The notes below the pieces were generated by a model, which saw only the letters and a program-made list of their open reading frames with translations, was not told the DNA's origin and did not search any database. The translations under genes and the position numbers were made by a program. A DNA stretch of 64,000 bases from Plasmopara viticola (lineage: Eukaryota; Oomycota; Peronosporomycetes; Peronosporales; Peronosporaceae): contig MBPM02000032.1 in the NCBI GenBank assembly GCA_001695595.3, positions 62,001 to 126,000 of the forward strand, read 5' to 3'. Of this stretch, positions 11,754-23,661 are shown in pieces (the stretch's first letter is position 1; every line of letters starts with the position of its first letter).

Positions 11754-11989
11754 CTATTCCTTAATTAAAATATAAACAGCGTGGATGACGCCGGGGATGT
11801 ATCTGACGGCAAATATCGCAAATTAGGTAAAGGCTACGCCACCCAACGCGAAAAAGATACATACCCTAGAATCGTCAGCAGACAGTTGATGGCGAGATCC
11901 TTCGTACAGCCGACTTGGAAAAACACGCCGACGGGGGGAATAATGACCGAGCAGATCAAACGGGGAATGTCTCCGCAGGTGATTGCCAT
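11754..11989 (-). CDS. Pmp3/UPF0057-type small membrane proteolipid, one intron
   Basis: This is a second Pmp3 gene, absent as a single open frame because of an intron. Exon 1 is complement 11865-11989 (ATG at 11989, M-A-I-T-C-G-D), exon 2 complement 11754-11802, and the intron 11803-11864 (62 nt) starts GTATGT and ends GTCAG. The product is 57 residues, the classical Pmp3 length, with two hydrophobic helices: L-I-C-S-V-I-I-P-P-V-G-V-F, then C-T-K-D-L-A-I-N, and L-G-Y-I-P-G-V-I-H-A-V-Y-I-L. The intron lies at the same codon and phase as in the neighbour, splitting the Gly codon before Y-I-P-G, so the pair arose by tandem duplication after intron gain. The likely role is a plasma-membrane stress proteolipid (family knowledge). 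Confidence 0.88.
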
Positions 11990-14900
11990 GATTTATCCGA
12001 CTGGTAACTTTAAAAGGACTTCTTCGATAGCGGCAAAATTGCTAATGATATATACGAAATCCGGCCGCTGGCGTAGAGGTCACAACCGGCCTATCTTTTC
12101 GATTTGGCTTGGTTTCAGTATAGCAATCCTTACGGGCGAGTCGAATACTGCATGAAGTTGATTGGTGGATTTTTTCACACCAACTTGGTTTCAAAACTGA
12201 GCTCACCAATCGGCGCGCGCTATGAAAGGCGCCTCAATTTTTGAGTCAAATGTCGCAAACTGTAACTGCACCATGCAACATCCCTCTGATAATCCAGTGG
12301 CTGACTTTGAGTCACAAAGCTAATGTCGCGGAGTGTACAAATCCATGGCTTTGTGACATGCAAGTAGCTAGAATTTGTATTGTGTCAAAACATGTCTTAA
12401 GCTAATTGTTATATCCATCTAATCCCAAACTGTCCAAATGACGCCTTTCACCGTTGTTTCCGGGTTTCGTGTAAGCCATATTAAAGGTCAAACCTAGGTT
12501 ATAAGCTCGTATAAGAAGCCGAGATGTGAGGTGTCTCAAAAATGTCGTGGAGTGTAGGACACTTTAAGTGTAGTGAGCCGATACGTAACGCCGATCTTTC
12601 GTAAAGAAAATGCTGGCTCCGCCATAAAAATGTGGGTTTTGAAGTATTCAAGGATCACAAACATCAGATATCCTCAATTCAATGATTACTCAATATTAAA
12701 GTCTAAAGACCCATCATCGATACTAACTTTATCCAGTTAGAGGAGTGAGGTGGCGAATAAATCTCATTCCAATACTGGCCTCCAGGCAATGACCATTGCA
12801 ACGAGAGCAATGTGAGTTTATTGATGTCGTCTTGGCCTGAGAGAAAAAGGTTGGCGTGGTGCGGGAGTCGAAAGTCACAACACTCATCATCGCATTCTGT
12901 GATCGAAAATGAAACGAATGTGGCGACTAATTCTTGCTTACTATTACGATGGTACCTGCATAAAGATTTTTAAAGGAAGGCCGCGTTGCTTAACATATGC
13001 AAGATGCTTATGCTTTGATATTAGTTCTCGACTATTACTTAATTTTAAAAAGGGTCTCTTAATACGTCTAGCGACATGGACCAATAGTAGTAGTGATACC
13101 GCGATGGCTGGTGATGTTCCACCACCTATTTGTCTGTTCATTTTTTTAGCTCTTTCGTTTGACTAGTCACACAATCGTTACGACCATCCCCAACTAGCAC
13201 TCAGGCGTATTTTGACAACATATCTGGCATTTTAATAGAGATCAGGTGGCACAGGAGGTCCATACAGACTGCCTGAGTCAAGGTTTAAGGGGATGAAACC
13301 CAACAAGCTCTACGTCAACACCGACAGACATGGTTTTGAGACAGAAGATTAAAGACTGTGGCTGCATTCTATATAATAATTATTCTTCTACAATAAAAGC
13401 ATTGTGTGTTGCTGATAAAGACAGCATCATGGATCTTTGATAGCAATAAGAAAAGTCATCCCCTGACTTTGCCGGTAGACATAGATTTGTCAAGTAAAAT
13501 TGGCTTCGCTTTGAAGTATGATATTGGTTGCGCGTAGGTGCAACTCGATAAAATAGTCGCTCGTTCCAAGCCAAGCTACCGGAAGGTACGACCACGCTCA
13601 TAATATCTGCCATTCAACATTTGGTGGTAAGGTATTATGTGTATCTTCTCGGCTCTAAGCACTTTGTAGTCTTTTCAAAATGGTCATCTTTAAAAGTGAC
13701 AATAGCAAACCCGTTTCTCCCAACAATTTGCAAGACTACTGTCGTTCTTTGCGAAATATAATCTTGCGTTGAATACAAACTGCAAAAGGGCTGTCGTGTC
13801 AATTTGCTGGAAAACGCGTGAATTTACGTGCCTGATCTCTGTTCTACACTCTTGTCAACACGGATAGAAGGCTTCTATCTGTCTAAGACCAATTTGTCTT
13901 GATACGAAGTGTGATGAGAATGATGAATTTAGTGTTTGGCACACTGGTCGATGTTTTAGCTATACTGTGTGACATAAGTCATGTGTGATGTTTTAGGACG
14001 GAAGTGCTTCGTACTAAAAAATAGTTCATGCTTATTGACCACTACTTGTATCACACTAAAAGATACTACTGTGATAGATTACTGTGAAAACACTGCAGTC
14101 CGCATGTGATATCGTCAGAATTAATTCTAGTCTTGATGTCACGACTAAAATATATCTTAAAGTCAGACAGGAAGCGAAATCCGGCTCGTATTGCTTTCAA
14201 GCACAAAACGAAGGTAAAAAAACCGACTCAGACTTTATCTAAACAAACGGCTACGGCAGCTTTAGTGCACCTGGTCGAAGCCGTGATCATTCTACAACAA
14301 CATCTTTTGAGCTGATAGTTTGTAAGGATGAAGTAGTATGCTTAAAACATGCGGGGCGGGCAAATAGGCTTTATTCCTGCTTGGGCTCATAATCGCACAA
14401 TATTTAGATACACAAGAATGCGACGCAGACAGTATCCTTCCATATTCTCCAGAAATAAAATACTCTCTTGACGCAATTTTCCGTGCTCTCTTGTCGTAAT
14501 TTTCCATTGTGGATTGTCACTGATACAGACGTCTGCGTCAATAGCGCTGACAGATCACACAAATGCCCTGCTCATAGTGAAGCCGCTTACGATAAGCGTA
14601 AAAAAACTTCGAACGAAATGAATAGATGATTCCACTGCTCTGGATCAAAAGGGGGAAATGGCTCTGATATCTGCTCTAATGCGAATGGACCAGCAAAAAG
14701 TAACATTGATCATCTCAAAGATCGGTCGAGGGACACGAGTTAGTAGCCGCATTTAGTTTACTGATAGCGTGTACGATTTGCCACATCCCATTTGTTTTTT
14801 TTGACACAAAATGTCGGCGTGATGTGGACATGATTCTCCGAATAATTCTCGCCTCGTACTTCAAGCAAAAGAATGTATCAGAGACATGGAAGATGCTGCC

Positions 14901-17327
14901 GTGTCATACAATATTTGGTTTGCGACATCAAGTTATTTCAGTGGCGTAAATATCCATCAGGCGCTAATGACGAAGGAGGATCTCGCGAATCCACTTTTTG
15001 GTCATTTTAACCAAAGAAGGATGCAAAGCCGATAGATCGTTCAGGATCAAACATCGATTCGTGGACTACGTGCCTCTTTAAAAAACGCTATATGCACCTG
15101 TGATCAGAGGCTGACATTTTCTTCAGGTCCAATCACCATTGCCTCAACAATGCTGTCAGATTTACAATATTCTTCAACCTCTGCTATCGACATTAAGCTC
15201 ACTCAAGCCGAGCAATTGCTGGCGAGATAATTGCAGGTTTGTCTAGCTTTTGATCGTACCCGTGACTCTTTCATAACGATATAACCAAGTGGTATCTTCA
15301 CATTACCGACACGTCTACCCCGCACCCTCTCTTGTCCAAGAGGGGACTCTCTGTGCTGCTTAATAAGCGCTTAGCGTTTCTGTCCTCTCTCTGACACGAC
15401 TGATAGTCTTGAATAGAAGTCTTGTGTCGTATTCGCATCGACACGAGGGAGCATTAAGGCACCGAAGTCATTTGGCGCCCAGCAAAGAGCTGTGCACGTT
15501 TGACTTCATTCTCAGCAAAGTGAGCGTCTTTTACATGCAGTAGAAAGGCAGCGCCGCAAATTACTCTACTTCTGGCCAGCTATTATATGCAGGATGTACA
15601 TATGGTGCTTTACGAATACGCATTACTTACTTGCCGCTCTACGTGCACATTCACGGCCAGCATTGGTTTATTGCCGGCCATATATCATACATTATACAGC
15701 AAAATGCTGTTCACGGCGGGTAAGTCTTAGAAGGCTACGTGCTACGCCGATGCATCGTCACGGCCGCAATGTGCAGCCAGTCTTACCTTGCATAGTATTT
15801 AGCGAGCGCTTTTCGATGCTCAGTGGATGACGTTTCATTTTAAGTGATTGAGAAGGGCTTCGGTTTAGATGCCCAAGATAAAAGCTGACTACGCGGCTAA
15901 TGGCGTGCAGCAACTGAAGCACCACTCAGTAATTTACGTGTTATTTCACTCTCCCATCTGTTATCTTGGATGGACGCCAGATATATCTTCACCGGCATTC
16001 AGCGAATGTTCCTTCCTACGAGCACCGCTCAGTAAAGTAAGCGCCAATCTACTTTCCAGACTTCTGTGTCTTATATGCACAGTGTCTGCTTTTATCATTT
16101 CAGTATGCGGACTGACTCGGTCCAATGTCCACGCCGATAGCGCTTCTGCGTTCCAACAGAGGTAAGCTTATAAATAATTAAGCTCCACTAGGGTGGCATT
16201 CAAGATCTTTGACCTTCAGCCTTTGAGACTCGTGGCGCTCAAGCCACGTCATGTCCGCGATGGGGTAATTAGATTTAAGACCAAACCGCGTTTTACACAA
16301 TCCAAGTTAAGAAAATCTCTACTATGCAATGACTTTTGTCCTTTTTACTAAGCAAATAATGTTAATGTCACGCTAATGTGACCATACAGATGCAGGATTT
16401 GGCCAACTCTCTTCTACAATGGAACATTGGACAGCTGAAATTGACGAAAGCACTCTGCTTGATCATCGCTCCTCACACTTTCATTGACAATCAGCAAGCC
16501 AGAGTTGCAAGTACGATCCGTCTTATAGAGCACGAAGCAATTTGAGCCAAAACCTTGTCGACCTTTCAAACCTCCCTAAGGCTCAACAAAACTTATTCTT
16601 ATGAAATTGGGTACCCCACGGCTACTAACTGTTATCATTACATCACGGCATACCAGAAGACTGGCTGCCCATGTGATGTCAGCTCTTTAAACCTTGACTT
16701 ATGATGAATCCCTGCTGCAAACGGCTGGTATCACCACTTACGATGCATCAACGGATTCCAATTTGCCGGTAATTTCTTACGTTATCGTCAACATAGCTGT
16801 GCAGGGAAGGACACTCATTAAAGAAGAAAGGCACTTAATAACTAAGCCTTGCAATTGCAATCTTTTGCACACGTCGATATTCAATAGACGCTTAACAGAA
16901 TAGCTTAGTTCTTCCTGCCCGCCGTCTCTAAGTAAGGTGCTTACGTGACCCCTTCACAACAGCCGTAAGCGCAATTACAACCATCTAGAGCAGATGTAAT
17001 TTTACGTCCCGTACACCGTAATTGTCATATAGGCTATTTTATATCTCACAATCGAATATTGTCATAAATTTTATTAAGAGCAAATTACTCGACAGCTGTA
17101 ATTTTTAGTACATCTTTACATCGAAACATGATAATACGATATAGCCCCGTATTGTATGAGTAAAGGTGCAACAATCAGTTTTCCAAGCAAAATTATTAAT
17201 ACTACCATTGCAACAAGGTGTATCGACGTGTCGGCCAAGACATTTAAGTGTCAACTGTCCGACCCTTAAGTAAACTTGCCAAGCACAGCAAACGTCTTTC
17301 GCTACCTCGTTCCACTCGCGCACCATC
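11990..17327. other. 5.3 kb AT-rich desert
   Basis: No gene is supported. The frames present (largest 98 codons at 15869-16165) have no recognisable domains. A short stem (TTGGTG / CACCAA around a T-rich loop) occurs near 12161-12182 just upstream of the second Pmp3 gene. The phrase AATGTCG(C/T)GGAGTGTA recurs near 12320 and 12541, suggesting decayed repeat sequence. Nothing further could be identified. Confidence 0.45.
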
Positions 17328-18068
17328 ATGTCTACCTACGTCGTACAGGGTCTACTTTACTTCGCGACGCACCCGCGTCTGTGGCTCTTGACGCTCTGTC
17401 CACTGCTCCTGACGCTTACGGTGGCAATTGCCTCTGTCATTGTGCTCTTTTCCGTCGCTTTAAGGCCCCAAGCAGAAGGACTTGAAGGAGGAGGTTTTGC
17501 TGCGTGGATTGCATGGTTGCTGGCTGTTATACTCGTGCTCATTGAGACATTTCTTGTCACGCTTATTTGCAACCTCGTGATTATGGGGTCTTACCAGGAT
17601 AAAGTCTTTGAACAGGTTATGATAGCACGTGGTTTCAAAGACTTTATAGAAGATGATAGATACCACGCAACTTGCACTCGTGCGTGCCGTTCCTGTTGTC
17701 GCGTGAGTCTCTGGCTGCGTCTCGTGCTCCTGATCGTAACGTTGCCGCTCCACCTGCTGCCTCTAGTCGGTTCTATCATATATGCGTGGCTTAACGGCAC
17801 GATCTTGGCATGGGAGTATCATTTACTATACTTTGAATTTAAAAATTTTACCTACGCGCAACAAAAGGCATTTGTCAACAATCACCACGTCGAATATGCG
17901 TCGTTTGGCATGCAAGCCCTCCTCATGGAGATGATTCCGGGCTTCGGTTCACTCTTTGTATTCACAAACACCGTGGGGGCGGCCCTGCTGGCTGCTCACT
18001 TGGAAGAAGACGAACAAGACAATGAAGTGCATCTTCACAAGGACACGCACGGCTATAAACCGTCTTGA
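17328..18068 (+). CDS. EI24-domain multi-pass membrane protein (tandem copy 1)
   Basis: The frame is an intact intronless 246-residue protein. The ATG at 17328 is preceded by CACCATC, a good start context. Hydrophobic segments lie near residues 15-45, 60-90, 125-155 and 190-215. The family pattern is visible: an S-Y-Q-D-K-V-F-E motif after the second helix, then L-P-L-V-G-S-I-I-Y-A-W-L-N-G, A-W-E-Y-H-L-L-Y-F-E and F-G-M-Q-A-L-L-M-E-M-I-P-G-F-G. EI24/CysZ-like proteins are ER or plasma-membrane proteins; animal EI24 acts in autophagy and apoptosis and bacterial CysZ in sulfate uptake. Which role applies here is unknown. A Cys-rich loop (C-T-R-A-C-R-S-C-C) is shared with copy 2. The next copy begins 115 bases downstream. 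Confidence 0.88.
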   Translation: MSTYVVQGLLYFATHPRLWLLTLCPLLLTLTVAIASVIVLFSVALRPQAEGLEGGGFAAWIAWLLAVILVLIETFLVTLICNLVIMGSYQDKVFEQVMIARGFKDFIEDDRYHATCTRACRSCCRVSLWLRLVLLIVTLPLHLLPLVGSIIYAWLNGTILAWEYHLLYFEFKNFTYAQQKAFVNNHHVEYASFGMQALLMEMIPGFGSLFVFTNTVGAALLAAHLEEDEQDNEVHLHKDTHGYKPS

Positions 18069-18183
18069 GAGAATGTATGTAATGTGTTGTTAAAGATTAA
18101 ATAGGTGGGACACTGTAAAATGTGTGTTGTTCTTTTAAAGGGAGGATAGTTCTCGCGAGTAGTCCATTGCAGTTTGCCGCAGC

Positions 18184-18912
18184 ATGTCGGCGTTTGTAGC
18201 ACAGGGCTTGGCCTACTTCTTGACGCATCCACCGCTGTGGAAGATGTCCCTTTGTCCCGTTCTATTGACCATCATTGTGGGTATGACGACGGTGATCGTG
18301 CTACTAGCGGTAGCCATGTACCCGCAGGAACAAGCGCTATACGACGCTGGGGTGGCGAAAGGCTTGGCGTGGGTCCTGGCCATCATGTTGTGCCTTGTTG
18401 AAAGCTTTGTGATCGTGATGATCTATAGCTTCATCTGCCTTGCTTGCTACCAAGACAAGGTGTTTGAGTACGTCATGCGTCAACAAGGACATGTGGACCT
18501 CGTCACGAACAAGCGCAAGCACGCGTCGTGCATGCGCATGTGTACGAGTTGCTGTCGCGTCAGTGTATTGCTACGTCTTGGCTTCCTTGCGGTCTCAATC
18601 CCATTGAATCTCGTGCCTGTGGTTGGCAATGTCACGTACGCGTGGTTGAATGGTCAACTTGTGGCGTGGGAGTACCATTTGTACTACTTTGAGCTGAAGA
18701 ATTACACGTTTCAGCAGCAGCAAGCGCTTATTAACGAACGCAGCATGCAGTATACACTCTTTGGGATGCAAGCGTTGATGCTGGAGATGATTCCTGGCAT
18801 TGGCGCTGTGTTTATGTTCAGCAACACCGTCGGTGCTGCTCTCTTTGCTTCCAGCATTGAGAGAGACGAGACTGCCAAGCTTGAGACCGATCAATATCAC
18901 CCACTTCAGTAG
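18184..18912 (+). CDS. EI24-domain multi-pass membrane protein (tandem copy 2)
   Basis: The frame encodes 242 residues from ATG 18184. It is a clear paralogue of the preceding gene over its whole length: V-A-Q-G-L-A-Y-F start, C-Y-Q-D-K-V-F-E motif, Cys-rich loop C-M-R-M-C-T-S-C-C, A-W-L-N-G and A-W-E-Y-H-L-Y-Y-F-E-L, and F-G-M-Q-A-L-M-L-E-M-I-P-G-I-G near the end. The two share most hydrophobic segments but differ in the N-terminal loop and the charged tail, so the duplication is not very recent. Same-strand tandem order with 115 bases between stop and start points to separate promoters. Function is as uncertain as for copy 1. Confidence 0.88.
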   Translation: MSAFVAQGLAYFLTHPPLWKMSLCPVLLTIIVGMTTVIVLLAVAMYPQEQALYDAGVAKGLAWVLAIMLCLVESFVIVMIYSFICLACYQDKVFEYVMRQQGHVDLVTNKRKHASCMRMCTSCCRVSVLLRLGFLAVSIPLNLVPVVGNVTYAWLNGQLVAWEYHLYYFELKNYTFQQQQALINERSMQYTLFGMQALMLEMIPGIGAVFMFSNTVGAALFASSIERDETAKLETDQYHPLQ

Positions 18913-18945
18913 ACTTAGGTATTTTATATAAAGATTAGAAGGCAC

Positions 18946-19395
18946 TTGCCTTTGATACCTTTTTTTATGACGACGACTGTACCATTTGGCGTAGCAATTC
19001 TGCAGACAGAAGAAGCTGCCACACTCTTTCCGCTTTTCGCGTGGCTCACCTTTGCAATTATTGAAATGTTTATCCTCTTGATGGACTTTGCTCTTGCAAC
19101 ATTGAAGTGGCTCGAGGACAGATGTTTTGCCTTCGTCACGAATATCGTGAGACGAGGAGCCCACTTGCCATCTGTCGTGCAAGTGTTCTACTACGCCATG
19201 TGTTAGGAGGTGCACGTTTACTTCTTTAAGATATAAACCTTTGATTAGCAAATACATTGCGGAGCAAACGTTTCAATACTTGCCGTTTGAAATACAAGCA
19301 ATGCTCTTGGAGTTGAGTATTCATTGCCGGCTGCTTAAGAGATCCTGTGGGTGCCGCAGTAAAAAGTTTAGTTCTGTCCATCCCATTACTGACAT
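18946..19395 (+). pseudogene. Decayed third EI24 tandem copy
   Basis: Downstream of copy 2 the plus strand still encodes recognisable EI24 pieces. M-T-T-T-V with a following A-I-L-Q-T-E-E aligns with the M-T-T-V ... A-M-Y-P-Q-E-Q region of copy 2. A hydrophobic helix and L-P-S-V-V-Q-V-F-Y-Y-A-M-C follow (compare V-P-V-V-G-N-V-T-Y-A-W-L-N). Then comes E-V-H-V-Y-F-F-K-I interrupted by stops (compare E-Y-H-L-Y-Y-F-E-L), A-M-L-L-E-L (compare A-L-M-L-E-M) and V-G-A-A near 19350. The N-terminus and the Cys-rich loop are missing, and several stops and at least one frameshift are present. The order and spacing match the intact copies, so this is a dead tandem duplicate and not a new gene. Confidence 0.75.
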
Positions 19396-20289
19396 CGCAT
19401 CTCCTTTAGCATAAGGACAGTGTGTCGTTTAAATATAAACGATATGCGTTACTATGATGGCATCAGACCAATGTGTCATATAGATGGCAACACTCAACGA
19501 ATACGTGACAGAAATAGATGTCAGTGACACTTCAGTAATCTTCAATAATTGAGTAGCTTTAGTCTTAGTTCATCTACGATGCTCAAGTAAACTAAACCAG
19601 CCAAAAGCTTCCGACTCTTACCTTATTCTTTGCGCATGATTCCTTGTAGGATTCATAAGCGCACTTTCTAGCAAACATAATATAATCTACGAAAAAGTAT
19701 AGATCACATTCAACCTAGAGTTTGCGATTTCCGTCGTGTGTGCTTTGGTTGTCTCCTAAAAAGCTTCAGCAATGTCGGCTAAAGCTTCAGTAGCCAAAGT
19801 TGAATTTGAACCCCCACATTTATGATACATGTAGCAATGTTATCAACAAAAGACAATTTTCCTGGTCGCGAGCAAGTTGACGGCCTTCGGCCGACGATCT
19901 CCGAGACGGTTAGCGTATTTTTCCTGTGTAGAAGAACGACTCCCGTGCTCAATCTGATACTCATGTCAGTAGATTGATTGTTTTTTGCTTCAGTCAATAT
20001 ATCGTTTAATCTTATATACATCGATCAGCGAAATATTACACTGATTAATAGCCATTGCCATTAGAGCTGTTGATCGTATGTAATAATCATCAATCGTCCG
20101 ATTAATTATTATGATATACTCGTTTACTTAACCCTCTTTAAGCGTCGTGAATACCGAGTTGTTCCTCTCAAGCAGAACATTATTTTTAATAGGATTCGGA
20201 CAAGCAATCTCTTCCAATCGAAAAAGGCTTTTTAACACTAGCTGAATTAGTTTAGGTCGATTTCTTTGGTAATCGATTTCTAGATCCTT
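19396..20289. other. AT-rich spacer between EI24 array and gypsy remnant
   Basis: No coding sequence is supported. Part of it may be the 3' LTR side of the minus-strand gypsy remnant, because a purine run followed by TGATTTGC (complement, near 20290-20305) could be a polypurine tract/LTR start. No matching second LTR was found. Confidence 0.4.
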
Positions 20290-23200
20290 GCAAATCACCC
20301 CCTCTGACGATACACTTTGTTTTGGTTTTCCTGAGAGGGAACCGCTAACTAGCCCCCAACCTTTTCGCTAACCAGCCTCGTCTTGGACAAGTCTCTATTC
20401 TCGCCATTATGGTACTCCATGCGCTTTCGTGCTTCGCTCTTCCGGTCTTGTGCGACCTAAACGTTTCTTGACGTAGTGTAAACTCTTGTACTGATTTTTT
20501 TTCTTATGAAACTCTAGATCTGATGTCATATATCCGGCATATAAGGAACAATTTCTGGATCCGCTTTAAACAATAATTTTCCAACTGAAGAGTGTACGCA
20601 TCGATTATAGGCTATCGCAGCCAAATGCAATAAGTCATTCAAATCCCTTCTGTGCTGGGTTAACAACAACTCGGAAGCAATCTTCAATAATTAGTAAGTT
20701 CTTTCCGTTTGTCCATCCGTTTGCAGTTTAAAAGCCGAAGCCAAATTGTGTTGCATTTCCACAGCAGACACGATAGCTTGCCGTACATTTGATGTGAACC
20801 TGATGTCTCGGTCGGACACAATGGTCTGAAATATGTCATGGTCCTTCATATATTTCTTCACGAAGCCTTTTGCAATTTCTGCAGTATCGCCCGTTGTCTG
20901 TGTAGCTAAGAAAACGGCTCTTTTTGTTTAAACGATAAACAATTACCATGCCGGCATTAGAACCACTTTAGGTTTCCGGTAAAGACACGATGGAGTCCAT
21001 TGAAATGTCGACCCATGTGTCTGTTGAAAATTTCCAAGAACTGGTATAGTCCTGGTGATTTGGTCTGCCTAGCCTTGTTGCACTGACACATTCTGCATGA
21101 GTTGACATAGCGCTTATCATTTTTGACCGGTAGTGCTTTTGACGCACGGTTCGATACGTCTGGTAAAATCCTGAGTGGTCTGCCGATACAGAATCATGGT
21201 TTAAACAGATGACACATTTTTCTAGATCTTCGTCGTCTAGAACATACAGTCGTGGCGTCTCATCTTCGCCAGTTTGGTAATTTAAGATACCATCCTGCAT
21301 TAAGTAGATTGACGCATCGTCTCCTTTTTCAGCTTATTGATGATGAACGGTTGGTCTCTATTCCACGCATACATTGTCGTTGCGGATCGAGCAACTGTAA
21401 CCTTGTTCGTCCTGACTGGCGTCATGATCTCGCAGTTCTTAGCTGCTTCCAAAAGCTTTTGCAAGCTGACTTGGGCAGTTCTTATCTCGAATACCGTATT
21501 GTGTGACAGTGCATCATCCACAGTGTCAGTTGTACCGATATCTCACTCAAACAAAGGCTAGAATTCAGCGAGCTTATTATACCATCGAGCTATTATGCGA
21601 TTTGTAGCCTTCTGCGCCGGGATCGTCTTAATACTTTTGTGATCCGTTTCGACCGCGAATAGTCAATCGAGATGAATCACACGCCAAACGTTTAGCGCAT
21701 GCATAATTCCAACTAGCTCTTGCTCACTAACAGGGTACTATAACTCGACTGGCTTCACCTCCCGACCAGTAAAAGCAATTGGAAGCTCTTGCTCTTCCTC
21801 GATTTGGCGGCGTCTATTCGAGTACCAAATGGATTCAAAACGTTTTAAGACTTAAAATGGGTGAAAGGGTCAAGAGACGCTTGTGTAAGCATACTCCAAC
21901 TCCCGCTCAGTCCCATAGGAGTGACTAGATTTTCTGATAGACCATCTGTGGTGAAAACACGGTAAATGGAATATCCGATTCACGCAATTTAATTTGATAG
22001 TTATCCCAAAGAAAGGATATCAATGAATTTAGGACATGGCGTCAAATGTGTCTTCCTCTAGCGACATTAGTTTCGTCTGCAAGGTCATCCTCAAATTCAG
22101 CTGACGATAATCGTGCACAATGCGCATACTTTTCAGTATCATGATGGGTTGACGACAAAGACGGTTTTGATGTCTTTGTCGAGACGCAACATTCTTAAAA
22201 TCTGGTGAGAAAAAAGTGAGTGCGACATAACTTGACGGCATAGGAATCAGAAAAATCGCGGCTCTGATTGCTTCAAGCCTCGCGTTGCCAAGCAGTTCAT
22301 CCAGACGGGCGTTAATAATGCGATTTAAGTCTAATTGCCGCGTGGTGCTCTGTGTTGATGCGATGAGACATGCCCTATGTGGTCCAATTGATATCTGGGT
22401 TCTGCTCATGAAGCCACATCATGCCGATGATGACATATAAAATTTATGACTTGAAATGATCTCGATGTGATAGAGAAAAAACAGGTATCTGCAAGTTCAT
22501 ATGCACCGTTTGTCGAAGGCGGTGAACAAAATGGTCGTAACCAAGGTAGAGTTGCATCATCTCATCTCTTCGAGTCGCCTCATCAAGTCTTCGGATACGC
22601 CATTAAAAATACATTTGTTTTCGATGAAGACGGTCACGGGTATCTCTTGACCAACGCCTTTGAAACTTGAGATTTAGCTTCGAGAATAGCATATACACCG
22701 CAATTATAACAATTTGCTTCTCTACGCTTAGAAGCGGTACATTGCAGCGATATGCGGTCGACAACGCCGCAATTGTCATACGTCGCCGATTAAGTCCAGT
22801 TGTCGTTCTTGTTTTTCCTGTTTTTAGAATGCTTTTGTTTCTGAGATCTCGACTTATAAGCACGATAACCTGATTCTGTTGGGACCGTATTGAACGACTT
22901 GGTCGATATGCAAGTTGGCCTGCCTGAGTAATGGGCAAACTCGTAATTGGAGGCAACTTTAATGGCCTCCTAGAGAATACTCGGACTCTCTTCCTTGATC
23001 TTCTTTGTGGTTTCTTCCCGTTCTCCAATTTGAAAAAAGAACCGCTTTTGAAAACCACTGCTTTTTAATTTAGTTTGTGACATCAATACCTGGAATTTAA
23101 AGACGTATCCATGGATAATTACCCTTTGTTTCAGGTGAAACATCCCCTTTTTTAGAAATTATACCCGAAACCCTTAGGCCTGAATCGTGTGCGCAATTGC

Positions 23201-23661
23201 GTTTTGAACAGAGCCCATGCCTTGTGCAAGTTCATGCGCGCGCAGTCGGCGATGAAGGCACGGTATCAATGCAGTACGGATTTGCCTAAACTACTTGAGA
23301 TAAGCGTCACAAAGTCTGACGACTCTTTTGTCATCAAGTGACGCTTGCTTGCATAGTACTGTTCCGTAGCGAAGATCCATAATCCAGTATTTTCGCCAGA
23401 CCTCCCTTGATATACATGATGATCTTTTTACTTTCGCTTGCCTGTTGATGCAACGAGGGACTCGCAGCGCTCATGAGCTTTTTGCATTTGGGCTTGCATT
23501 CAAGCTTGCACCTGAGCTTGATATTGCTGAGTGAGATACAACAGTAGTTGCTGCATGGACAGAGTGTCTTGTCTTGTTGCTGCAGAGGGAGCTACATGAG
23601 CCTGAGCGGTGAATCTGCTTGGCCATTGGCCCTTGCCGCATCTTGCGGAGTCAGCGCTCAT
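20290..23661 (-). mobile_element. Decayed Ty3/gypsy LTR retrotransposon (gag-pol remnants)
   Basis: Read on the minus strand, gypsy domains appear in the correct order, broken by stops and frameshifts. Gag starts at an ATG near 23661 and includes a W-I-F-A-T-E-Q-Y-Y segment, E-S-S-D-F-V-T-L-I-S-S-S-L-G-K and R-F-R-P-K-G-F (about 23160-23430). A zinc-knuckle-like C-Y-N-C-G-V-Y lies near 22720. Reverse transcriptase shows V-H-D-Y-R-Q-L-N (near 22120), and RNase H shows V-S-E-Q-E-L-V-G-I and T-D-H-K-S-I-K (about 21620-21740). Integrase shows a zinc-binding part with H-x5-H (near 21190), D-I-S-M-D-S-I-V-S-L-P, then I-V-S-D-R-D-I-R-F-T-S-N and Q-T-D-G-Q-T-E-R (about 20690-20830), running to about 20520. 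Ends are approximate and LTRs were not identified. The element cannot be autonomous. Confidence 0.85.

Noticed and set aside
12161..12182. Short TTGGTG/CACCAA stem as a transcription terminator
   Set aside because: Six-bp stem in eukaryotic AT-rich DNA is not meaningful evidence.
18595..19257. 220-codon minus-strand frame
   Set aside because: It lies antisense to EI24 copy 2 and the EI24 relic and has no recognisable domain.
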